A stretch of DNA of 7,432 bases from an uncultured Lysobacter sp. (lineage in GTDB: Bacteria; Pseudomonadota; Gammaproteobacteria; Xanthomonadales; Xanthomonadaceae). Below the pieces are notes generated by a model. That model was given only the letters and a program-made list of their open reading frames with translations. It ran no database searches and was not told where the DNA came from. The position numbers were made by a program, and so were the translations under genes. Shown piece by piece: positions 1-5,779 of the stretch (its first letter is position 1; each line of letters begins with the position of its first letter). The stretch spans positions 1 through 7,432 of the forward strand of contig CADCUA010000374.1 in assembly GCA_902805755.1 (NCBI GenBank). The letters are read 5' to 3'.

Positions 1-472
1 CCGTGACCGTCGGTATCATCTCGATCTTGTCGCGCACGTCCGACACCAGCACATCGCCCATGCCGCAGCCGGGTGCGGTCAGGGTCATGCGCACTTCGAC
101 ACGGCGCTGCCCGGGGTTGTCCGTGTCGGGGACGACGCTCGCGTCGTAGACCAGGCCGAGGTCGACCACGTTGATCGGGATCTCCGGATCGAAACAGGTG
201 CGCAGCTGCGACCACACCAGCCGCTCCACCGCTTCGTCGTCCGCACCTTCGGGCAGGCGCAGCGGATCGGGCGGTTCCTTGCCGATCGCCTCCGCGTCAC
301 TGCCCGCGATCCGGAACAGATTGCCTTCGACGAACACGGTGTAACTGCCGCCGAGCGCCTGCGTGATGTAGCCGACGCTGCCCGCGGGCAACGTGACCTT
401 TTCGCCCTGCGGCACGAGGACGGCCGGGCAGTCGGTTTCGAAACGGACGGGTTCGCTGGTGCGGGAATACAT
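1..472 (-). CDS. sufT: SufT, Fe-S cluster assembly protein (DUF59/MIP18 family), 3' end cut off by window
   Basis: The product is a SufT-type protein that helps mature iron-sulfur proteins in the cytoplasm. The visible part begins MYSRTSEPVRFETDCPAV and carries the N-terminal SufT-specific region (PAGSVGYITQALGGSYTVFV, about residues 29-48). The DUF59/MIP18 core follows, with the FDPEIPINVVDLGLVYD stretch at about 94-110 and TAPGCGMGD near 132-140. The Cys in that last motif (about C136) is the conserved, functionally important cysteine of the family. About 157 residues are visible. SufT proteins run to about 180 residues, so perhaps 20 C-terminal residues lie beyond position 1. An in-frame ATG three codons upstream (481) would add MPA. 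Neither start has a clear ribosome site, and I prefer 472 because homologues as I remember them begin near MYSR. The gene is transcribed away from the small membrane-protein gene at 572. Whether other suf genes adjoin cannot be seen. Confidence 0.9.
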   Translation of the reverse strand, partial: MYSRTSEPVRFETDCPAVLVPQGEKVTLPAGSVGYITQALGGSYTVFVEGNLFRIAGSDAEAIGKEPPDPLRLPEGADDEAVERLVWSQLRTCFDPEIPINVVDLGLVYDASVVPDTDNPGQRRVEVRMTLTAPGCGMGDVLVSDVRDKIEMIPTVT

Positions 473-511
473 GGCAGGCATCGCAGTACGCGCAAGGCGC
501 GCCGGGCCGTC

Positions 512-517
512 ATTCTA
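512..517 (-). promoter_or_regulatory. Possible -10 element (TAGAAT) for sufT
   Basis: Read on the minus strand, TAGAAT matches the sigma-70 -10 consensus at 5 of 6 bases and lies about 30-40 bases upstream of the two candidate sufT starts. No good TTGACA-like -35 box sits 16-18 bases upstream, so this is only a candidate. Confidence 0.25.
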
Positions 518-571
518 CCGGGGGCCGCGACAGCTATGCTGTACGGCTTGCCTCGCGGGCCCGACCACGCA

Positions 572-988
572 ATGACGACCGCTGTAAACACCCGCTCCGC
601 CCTCGTGCTGCCCGTGGCATTGCTGCTGTTGGGCACGTTCGGGTTCGCGGCGCTGTGGGTGCTCCTGAGCGTTTCGACGCACCAGCAGCACAGCTGGATG
701 GCGGTCGTGGGCGCACTGGACATCGCGTGGATGCTGCGCCTCGGGCGCTGGCCGCGTGGGGCGCTGCGCATCGTGATCGGGCTCGCAGCCACGGCGCTCA
801 TCGTGTTGCTCGCGAACTGGTGGATCATCGCCACGCACCTGTCGGGAAGCCTCGGCCTGTCACCTTGGGATGCCGCGGTGCGCCTGGGCTGGAACCACGC
901 CTGGACATTGACCCAGCTCGCAAACGGCACGCCCGACATCGCCTGGGTGATGACGGCACTCGTGGCGGCGGCACTCGCGTCGCGCTGA
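572..988 (+). CDS. Small multi-pass inner-membrane protein, function unknown
   Basis: I do not recognise the family. The 138-residue product is strongly hydrophobic. Likely membrane segments lie at about 11-33 (LVLPVALLLLGTFGFAALWV region), 42-56, 65-88 (IVIGLAATALIVLLANWWII) and a weaker one at 121-136 near the C-terminus. A basic stretch (RLGRWPRGALR, 56-66) separates segments 2 and 3 and would be cytoplasmic by the positive-inside rule. It is rich in Trp (WNHAW, NWW), typical of membrane-interface residues. No catalytic motif or cysteine pair is visible. The start chosen is ATG at 572. An in-frame ATG at 536 would add 12 residues, and neither has a strong ribosome site. It is divergent from sufT and separated from the sigma-factor operon by about 390 bp, so it is probably a single-gene unit. 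Confidence 0.7.
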   Translation: MTTAVNTRSALVLPVALLLLGTFGFAALWVLLSVSTHQQHSWMAVVGALDIAWMLRLGRWPRGALRIVIGLAATALIVLLANWWIIATHLSGSLGLSPWDAAVRLGWNHAWTLTQLANGTPDIAWVMTALVAAALASR

Positions 989-1380
989 GCGAGGCAAGGG
1001 CGGTCAAGACGCAAGGTCTGCTCCGCTGCGACAGCCGTACGCGGAAACGACTGCGCTGGGGATGCTGGACGCGGCCGAACCTCATAAGACCGCCGTCAGA
1101 GCCGGCTGGGCACAACGATCGATAAATCGTCCCGCAGGCATGTCAACGCGCGGACGCTTCGGTCGTTATCGCAACGAGTCCGGCTTGGAGCCCGAGCGAT
1201 GTCGATTGCAACTTCATTCCCGTCGATCCGGTTTGCGCCACGCCGGCTCGGGCACCGCGCCGGGTCGCGTCGTCGCGCGCCAACCGCAATGGCACCGTGC
1301 CGGCACGCCGTATGCTGCTGCACGTGACTGTCGCCCCCGCATCCGGCTCGCACGCCGTCGCACATGACAGGCCCGGCGCG
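989..1380 (+). other. 392-bp stretch without a confident gene, upstream of the sigma-factor operon
   Basis: No frame here looks like a real protein; open frames on both strands give Arg/Ala/Gly-rich translations typical of non-coding high-GC DNA. Three weak elements can be seen. AGAC/GTCT arms at 1007-1019 form a 4-bp hairpin just after the membrane-protein stop, with no T-run. An ACGAT/ATCGT hairpin lies at 1115-1130 with a 6-base loop. A 42-codon open frame (1199-1327, begins MSIATSFPSIRFAP) has GGAG eight bases before its ATG. I could not find a convincing sigma-70 or ECF-type promoter, although the operon's promoter must lie in or near here. Confidence 0.5.
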
Positions 1381-1902
1381 ATGGAACCCGCGCCCGCGAC
1401 GCTCGAGGCGTTTCTGGCGGGCATCGGACCGCGTGCGTTCCGCTTCGCGGAAATCGGACTGCGCCAGCGCGACGACGCACTCGATGCGGTGCAGGACGCG
1501 ATGTTGCGGATGCTGAGCTATCGGGATCATGGCGCCGACGAGTGGACGCCGCTGTTCTGGAGCGTACTGCGAAGCCGCGTGGTCGACATCCAGCGCCGCC
1601 GCAGTTTCCGGCTGCGTTGGCTGATGCCTTCGCCCACGAAGGCCAGCGACGAGATCGATTGGGTGGACGACAACACGCCGGACCCGTCGCGTGCCCACGA
1701 TGCACGTGAGGCGTACGCGCGGCTGGTCGATGCGCTGGGCCTGCTGCCGCGACGCCAGCGCGAGGCATTCACGCTGCGCGTGCTCGAAGAACTCGACGTC
1801 GCCACGACCGCTCGGGCGATGGCGTGCAGCGAAGGCTCCGTCAAAACCCACCTTTCGCGCGCGCGCGAAGCGCTGCAGCGTCACCTCAAGGACTGGCAAT
1901 GA
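1381..1902 (+). CDS. ECF-type RNA polymerase sigma factor
   Basis: This is a 173-residue extracytoplasmic-function sigma-70 factor, which directs RNA polymerase to a small alternative regulon. Region 2 spans about 12-75: ALDAVQDAMLRML matches the core-binding helix, and WTPLFWSVLRSRVVDIQRRR (about 55-74) the -10 recognition part. A variable linker with acidic residues (85-108) follows. Region 4 (about 112-170) has LPRRQREAFTLRVLEELDV and the recognition helix-turn-helix around CSEGSVKTHLSRAREAL. Only regions 2 and 4 are present and the length is normal for ECF factors. ATG 1381 is chosen because region 2 begins soon after it. Upstream in-frame starts (GTG 1297, ATG 1312) would add an unrelated Arg/Pro/His-rich tail. 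The ribosome site is weak. The stop overlaps the next ATG by four bases, so translation is probably coupled to the likely anti-sigma partner. Confidence 0.93.
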   Translation: MEPAPATLEAFLAGIGPRAFRFAEIGLRQRDDALDAVQDAMLRMLSYRDHGADEWTPLFWSVLRSRVVDIQRRRSFRLRWLMPSPTKASDEIDWVDDNTPDPSRAHDAREAYARLVDALGLLPRRQREAFTLRVLEELDVATTARAMACSEGSVKTHLSRAREALQRHLKDWQ

Positions 1903-2267
1903 ACGACACCGACGGTTTCGATGATTCGATGCGCGGGTTGCACGCGCATTCGCTGCAGCACCTGTCGCCCGCGACGCGGTCGCGGCTGCGCGCAGCCCGT
2001 GATCCGGACGCGCGCGCGGCGACACGCCGGGCTTTCGGCTGGCCACTCGGCGGCGCGTTCGCTGCAATGGCCGTGATCGCCATCGCCCTGCGCCTGCAGC
2101 CGGCGCCTACCTCCAGCGAATCGGCAACGCCGAGCGCGCCTCCGACGACACAAGCCGACGCGGCCGTCGCCGCCGCTCCGATCACGCTTGAAGAATCCCC
2201 CGACCTCTACGTCTGGCTTGCGTCCAGCGACGTCATCGACTCCACCTCTGAACGGGCCTTCCCATGA
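1899..2267 (+). CDS. Single-pass membrane protein, probable anti-sigma partner (DUF3619-like)
   Basis: The 122-residue product has an N-terminal cytoplasmic part (1-46) with an LSPATRSRLRAAR segment. One membrane helix follows (about 47-66, GWPLGGAFAAMAVIAIALRL), then a Ser/Thr/Pro/Ala-rich periplasmic linker (69-95) and a short conserved-looking tail, ESPDLYVWLASSDVI (99-113). The same order of genes (ECF sigma, small membrane protein, DUF3106 protein) is known in beta- and gammaproteobacteria, where the middle gene is often labelled DUF3619; I assign it by position and layout rather than clear sequence match. An anti-sigma role is inferred from gene order and topology; no zinc-binding HxxxCxxC motif is present, so it is not a ZAS-type anti-sigma factor. 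Its ATG overlaps the sigma stop (ATGA) and its stop overlaps the next ATG in the same way. Confidence 0.8.
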   Translation: MNDTDGFDDSMRGLHAHSLQHLSPATRSRLRAARDPDARAATRRAFGWPLGGAFAAMAVIAIALRLQPAPTSSESATPSAPPTTQADAAVAAAPITLEESPDLYVWLASSDVIDSTSERAFP

Positions 2268-2713
2268 CCGCTCTCCAATCCACCCTCGCCCGCCACGCCC
2301 TGGTGATGCTGCTGGCGCTCGTGCCCACAATTGCGCTTGCGCAGGACACGGCCCCTGCCCTGCCCGCCTGGGAGCAGCTCTCGCCCGCGCAACGCGAGCA
2401 GCTCATCGCACCGATCCGCGAGCGCTGGAATGCCGAGCCGGCCCATCGCGGGCGCATGCTCGCGCACGCACAGCGCTGGCGCGAGCTCAGCCCGGAGCAG
2501 CGTCGACGCGCGCACCGTGGAATGAAGCGCTGGGAGGGCATGAGCCCCGAACAGCATGAACAGATGCGTGCGGTGTTCTCGCACATCCGCCCGTTGCCCA
2601 GGCCCGCGCAGAAGGAGTTCCTCGCGAAGTGGCGAGCGATGAGTCCGGAGCAGAAACGCAGCTGGGTGCTGGCCAATCCCGCGCCGGCACGGCGTGAGGC
2701 GCCGCATCGCTGA
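2264..2713 (+). CDS. Exported DUF3106 protein with SPxQ repeats
   Basis: The 149-residue product has a signal peptide (about 1-26: basic start, hydrophobic LVMLLALVPTIALA, likely cut before QDTAPA), so it should act in the periplasm. The mature part is a helical, strongly basic DUF3106 module built on a recurring W-x-x-(L/M)SPxQ unit: LSPAQREQL at 39-47, LSPEQRRRA at 75-83, MSPEQHEQM at 93-101 and MSPEQKRSW at 126-134. A Trp or Arg-Trp lies a few residues before each unit. These resemble the LTxxQ motifs of periplasmic stress proteins such as Spy and CpxP, although homology is not shown. It has no cysteines. It is last in the sigma/membrane-protein operon, with an ATGA overlap to the upstream gene. 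It may sense or buffer the stress the sigma factor responds to, but this is inference. Confidence 0.88.
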   Translation: MTALQSTLARHALVMLLALVPTIALAQDTAPALPAWEQLSPAQREQLIAPIRERWNAEPAHRGRMLAHAQRWRELSPEQRRRAHRGMKRWEGMSPEQHEQMRAVFSHIRPLPRPAQKEFLAKWRAMSPEQKRSWVLANPAPARREAPHR

Positions 2714-2716
2714 CGC

Positions 2717-2735
2717 GTGCAGCGCGTGGCTGCAC
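2717..2735 (+). terminator. Hairpin just after the sigma-factor operon
   Basis: Arms GTGCAGC (2717-2723) and GCTGCAC (2729-2735) form a perfect 7-bp stem with a 5-base loop, starting four bases after the DUF3106 stop. No T-run follows, so it is not a textbook intrinsic terminator. It could instead protect the 3' end or act with Rho. Confidence 0.4.
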
Positions 2736-2741
2736 ACGCCA

Positions 2742-2814
2742 GATCGGGCCAGGACACGAACGGGCCCGGCAGTTTTGCGCGCGTAGCGCGGCGCGCCGGC
2801 GCCCTTGGCCGATC
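2742..2814. terminator. Nested imperfect inverted repeat between convergent genes, possible two-way terminator
   Basis: Three sets of arms share one centre. The outer pair is GATCGGGCCA (2742-2751) with TGGCCGATC (2806-2814), with one bulged base. The middle pair is GGGCCCGGC (2762-2770) with GCCGGCGCCC (2795-2804), one bulged base. The inner pair is GCGC (2777-2780) with GCGC (2786-2789) around a 5-base loop. The structure fills the gap between the DUF3106 and DUF1631 stop codons. It could end transcription from both sides, but neither strand has a T-run directly after the stem. Confidence 0.4.
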
Positions 2815-2820
2815 GTCAGC

Positions 2821-5022
2821 TCAGCACTGGCCGACGGCGTGATCCAGGCGCTGACGCAGCTGCACCATCGCCTCGGAGAATGGTGTGCGTTCGCCGCCCA
2901 GCACCAGCCGACCCGCACCCACCATCGCGGCAAGCTCTTCGGGCGCCGACACCAGAACACGCATGCCGCGACGGTTGACCAGCAACAGGCGCGAGGTCAA
3001 CGGACTGACCCAGGCAACCTTCACCGAAGTCGCCTCACCCTGCGCATCGAGCAGCCGCATCCACTCGCCTGGACGCAGGCGGCGGATCGTGGCGGCAATG
3101 GCCGGATCGTGCGGAACCGTCGCGGTGCCGCCCGCCAGCCATAGCCGCGGGTCATCGTTCGCCGGCTCGTCGCTCGCCAGCGGCGCTGCCGAATGGGTTC
3201 GGCGTTCGCAATCCGGTCGCGCGAGGTCGCGCAGCAGCATGGCCATGCCATGCCGGCCCGCGCCCTCGTCCAGCCCCAGGCTCGCGAGGCACTGCACGAT
3301 CAGCGGTTGCAGCGAAAACATGCGCTCGGCAAGTTCGCGGCCCCGGCCCGCTTCGGCCATCGCATCGGCTTCGACCAGTGCGACGCCAAGATCGATCGCT
3401 TCGTTCGCGCGCTCGCTCCCGTCGCCCTCGCGCAACAGCGTCTGCACCAGATGGTGGCGCCACGGCGCGGTCAGGAATTCCGCCACCGCCGCGGTCAGCG
3501 GCCGCGTGGACAGGCGTGCGCGCAGCAGTTCGTCCGCCTGGCCGCGGGCCTGCGCAAGGCGCTCGCGCCCGTAGGTCGCCTTCGCCGCGCGGCTTTCCTG
3601 CAGCTCGCCCCGGCGCCGCTGCTGGATGAGCAGCTCCTCGAGTTCGGCATGCGCGGTTTCGAAGATCGCGATGTCTTCGTTGTATTCGGCCACGACGCGC
3701 TGCGACACCGCGGCCGCGCGCTCGAGCAGCTCGCGGTCCTGCGGCGTGGACGCGTCGTTGTCCTCGCAGGCCTCGGTCACCGCGTCGAGCAGGCGGCGCG
3801 CCGGATGCTGCGGCTGCACGAACATCGCATCGCTGGCGAGTGCGACCTTTACATAGGGCAATACCAGGCGGCCGTACAGGCGGCGCGCGCGGTCCTGCAA
3901 CGAATGCGTGCGGAACACCGATTCGAACAGCATCGCGACCATGTCGATCGCGTCCTCTTCCGGCTGGCCGAGACGGATCTGGTCGGGGCTCATTCCGAGC
4001 CGGCGTGCGCCGGAATTGAGCTGGTCGCGGATGCATTCGCCCAGGCGGCCCGGGCCGGCGAGCGCGCGCGCATAGGTGTCGGGGGCTTCGCCCTGCAGGA
4101 CGGAGGCGATCGTCACGACTTCCTGCGTCTGCAGCTCGCGCCGCTTCGAAAGGTCTGCCGGGGACTGCTCCGACGACGCCTGGTTTCGCCATGCATGCAA
4201 CTGCGCGCGCAATCCGGACAGCTCGGCCGACAGGCGCGAGCTCACGACCGGCATCGGCGGCAACGTCGGCGCCGCAGGCGGCCGGGCGGCGGGCATGAAC
4301 GGGTTCGGCACTGCCGCAGATGGGCCGGCAGCAGGCGCCAGCACTTCTTCGGGCTGCGCCCACGAGCGGCTGGACGGCAGCGGCGTCGCGCGACGGCCCT
4401 GCACATCCGAGCCGTAGCCGGCACCGGCAAGCAAGGAGTTGATGCGGACGTACAGATCGTCCAGCACCCGCCCCAACGCGAGCTGGTACTGGCGGAACAT
4501 CAGGTCCGAAAGTGCCTCGGGCAGCTTCAGGTCACCGTAGGTCTGCACGAACGCGCCCACCAGGCGCGCCGGCGCGATCGGGTTGGATGCGGCAGGCAGA
4601 CGCATCACGTTCGAGAGCGCCCCCAGACGCTCCTTCATGACCTCCAGCGGACGCTGGTAGCGCTGCTCGAGCAGGACCGACAGGCGCTGCCCGGCCAGAT
4701 GGAAATCCAGCACCTGCTCTTCGACCAGGCCCATGTGATGACCGGCCCGATCGGACGGTCCGCGGAAATCATCGAAGCCTTTCGCGATCTGTTCGCGGAA
4801 CCGCATGACATGGCCGGCGCTTTGCTGGCGCAGCAGCTGCAATGCATTCTGTTCCTCGAACGAGGGCCCACCCGGGGACGCCTGCAGCGTCTGCTCGACC
4901 GCGCGACCGAGCCCGGCCGGCAACGCGCCCAGCTGTTCAACTGCCAGACGCTTCATTTCCTCCAGAATGCGCCCTGGTTCGGTGTGCATGCCCTGGAATA
5001 CCCCAAATGGTTGGCCTGCCAC
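2821..5022 (-). CDS. Large DUF1631 family protein, function unknown
   Basis: The product (733 residues from GTG 5022) belongs to DUF1631, a family sometimes mislabelled 'thymidine phosphorylase'; no such enzyme motif is seen. The N-terminal helical part (about 10-205) begins with RILEEMKRLAVEQLGALPAG. A Pro/Ala-rich linker (about 220-262) separates it from a long helical core (about 265-600). The core includes the family-typical LPYVKVALASDAMF and HPARRLLDAVTEA (about 388-419) and a charged, probably coiled-coil stretch (about 440-500). The C-terminal 80 residues form a small beta-rich module, with GEWMRLLDAQ, VKVAWVSPLTSRLLLVNRRG and a final amphipathic helix. There is no signal peptide or membrane helix, so it is probably cytoplasmic. 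GTG 5022 is preceded by AGGAG six bases away. GTG 5061 and ATG 4989 are the alternatives. It converges on the sigma operon and diverges from the nitroreductase gene. Confidence 0.88.
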   Translation of the reverse strand: MAGQPFGVFQGMHTEPGRILEEMKRLAVEQLGALPAGLGRAVEQTLQASPGGPSFEEQNALQLLRQQSAGHVMRFREQIAKGFDDFRGPSDRAGHHMGLVEEQVLDFHLAGQRLSVLLEQRYQRPLEVMKERLGALSNVMRLPAASNPIAPARLVGAFVQTYGDLKLPEALSDLMFRQYQLALGRVLDDLYVRINSLLAGAGYGSDVQGRRATPLPSSRSWAQPEEVLAPAAGPSAAVPNPFMPAARPPAAPTLPPMPVVSSRLSAELSGLRAQLHAWRNQASSEQSPADLSKRRELQTQEVVTIASVLQGEAPDTYARALAGPGRLGECIRDQLNSGARRLGMSPDQIRLGQPEEDAIDMVAMLFESVFRTHSLQDRARRLYGRLVLPYVKVALASDAMFVQPQHPARRLLDAVTEACEDNDASTPQDRELLERAAAVSQRVVAEYNEDIAIFETAHAELEELLIQQRRRGELQESRAAKATYGRERLAQARGQADELLRARLSTRPLTAAVAEFLTAPWRHHLVQTLLREGDGSERANEAIDLGVALVEADAMAEAGRGRELAERMFSLQPLIVQCLASLGLDEGAGRHGMAMLLRDLARPDCERRTHSAAPLASDEPANDDPRLWLAGGTATVPHDPAIAATIRRLRPGEWMRLLDAQGEATSVKVAWVSPLTSRLLLVNRRGMRVLVSAPEELAAMVGAGRLVLGGERTPFSEAMVQLRQRLDHAVGQC

Positions 5023-5028
5023 GTTTCG

Positions 5029-5033
5029 CTCCT
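5029..5033 (-). promoter_or_regulatory. Ribosome binding site fixing the DUF1631 start
   Basis: AGGAG on the minus strand lies six bases (CGAAAC) before GTG 5022, an ideal spacing. The longest open frame begins at GTG 5061, which has no such site, so the shorter start is favoured even though both are GTG. Confidence 0.65.
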
Positions 5034-5094
5034 GATGAACCGACACACCCCGCGATGACACGGATCAGGCGCCTTGCGCCCTCGGGGGCAGCAT

Positions 5095-5115
5095 AGTGTC
5101 CCGCTGCGTCACACT
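5095..5115. promoter_or_regulatory. Short dyad between divergent genes, possible operator
   Basis: AGTGT (5095-5099) and ACACT (5111-5115) form a perfect 5-bp dyad with an 11-base spacer. It lies in the 121-bp gap shared by the DUF1631 and nitroreductase promoters. Centre-to-centre spacing of 16 bases would suit a dimeric regulator roughly, but arms this short arise by chance. A -10-like TATGCT on the minus strand overlaps its left edge. Confidence 0.15.
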
Positions 5116-5143
5116 GGCCCTTCATTTTTCCAATCTGTGAGTC

Positions 5144-5779
5144 ATGTCCCACACGAATCTAGACGTCGCGCGTAATGAGGCCGACATCGCACTCGCGGCG
5201 ATGGACGCGCGCCGCTCCGTGCCGCCGAAACAGCTGTCCGCGCCGGGACCTGACGAGCCCACGCTGCTGCGCATGCTGCAATCCGCCGTCCGCGTGCCCG
5301 ACCACGGCAAGCGCGTGCCGTTCCGCTTCATCCGATTCCAGGGCGAGGCGCGCCACGCATTCGGCGAACGCCTTGCGCGACGCTCGCTCGAATGCACGCC
5401 CGGTGCGAGCGAGGCGGCGGTCGACAAGGATCGCCAGCGCTTTTCGTATGCACCGGTCGTCGTCGCAGTCATCGCGCGACTCGGTCCGGACGGAAAGATC
5501 CCGGAATCCGAGCGGTTTTCGACCGCATCATCGGTTTGTTTCGCGCTTCTGCAGGCGGCGCATGCGCTCGGCTTCGGCGCGATCTGGCTGACCGGCTGGC
5601 TGGCCTACGACCCCGAAGTACGCACGTGGCTGGAACTGGAAGCAGGCGAACAGGTGGCCGGTTTCATCCACATCGGCACGCCGCGCATGGAAGTGCCCGA
5701 TCGCGAGCGTCCCGATCCACACACCTTGCTGAGCGAGTGGACGCCTGAAGGCGTGCGGCCGCCGGGAGCGCTCTCTTGA
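5144..5779 (+). CDS. Nitroreductase family protein, YdjA-like
   Basis: This 211-residue FMN-dependent oxidoreductase fits the YdjA branch of the nitroreductase family, which reduces nitro compounds, quinones or related acceptors using NAD(P)H. The natural substrate is unknown. Family marks are present in order: ARRSVPPKQL (22-31, the phosphate-binding RRS), VRVPDHGKRVPFRFI (49-63, matching APDH plus WHF in E. coli YdjA), ALGFGAIWLTGW (141-152) and VAGFIHIGTP (171-180), near the C-terminal FMN contacts. It is a little longer than E. coli YdjA (about 183) through short N- and C-terminal extensions. ATG 5144 has only a weak GAG-type ribosome site, and no better in-frame start exists before the RRS motif. 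The stop overlaps the TTG start of the exonuclease gene, so the two are probably co-transcribed. It diverges from the DUF1631 gene 121 bp away. Confidence 0.92.
   Translation: MSHTNLDVARNEADIALAAMDARRSVPPKQLSAPGPDEPTLLRMLQSAVRVPDHGKRVPFRFIRFQGEARHAFGERLARRSLECTPGASEAAVDKDRQRFSYAPVVVAVIARLGPDGKIPESERFSTASSVCFALLQAAHALGFGAIWLTGWLAYDPEVRTWLELEAGEQVAGFIHIGTPRMEVPDRERPDPHTLLSEWTPEGVRPPGALS
5764..5768 (+). promoter_or_regulatory. Ribosome binding site supporting a TTG start for the exonuclease
   Basis: GGGAG sits seven bases before TTG 5776 but 16 bases before the first ATG (5785). This favours the rarer TTG codon and a four-base overlap with the nitroreductase stop. The product differs by three residues only. 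Confidence 0.5.

Noticed and set aside
536..571. Upstream ATG giving 12 extra residues to the small membrane protein
   Set aside because: The added residues (MLYGLPRGPDHA) are not membrane-like and no better ribosome site supports it; kept only as an alternative.
1297..1380. Upstream GTG/ATG starts for the ECF sigma factor
   Set aside because: They add a low-complexity tail before region 2, whereas the ATG at 1381 gives normal ECF length.
3193..5058. 621-codon open frame on the plus strand opposite the DUF1631 gene (also long frames at 85-1014, 1096-2067 and 3152-4363, minus strand)
   Set aside because: Translations are Arg/Ala/Gln/His-rich with no recognisable domain and lie exactly opposite or out of frame with a convincing gene. 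High-GC codon use suppresses stops in such frames.
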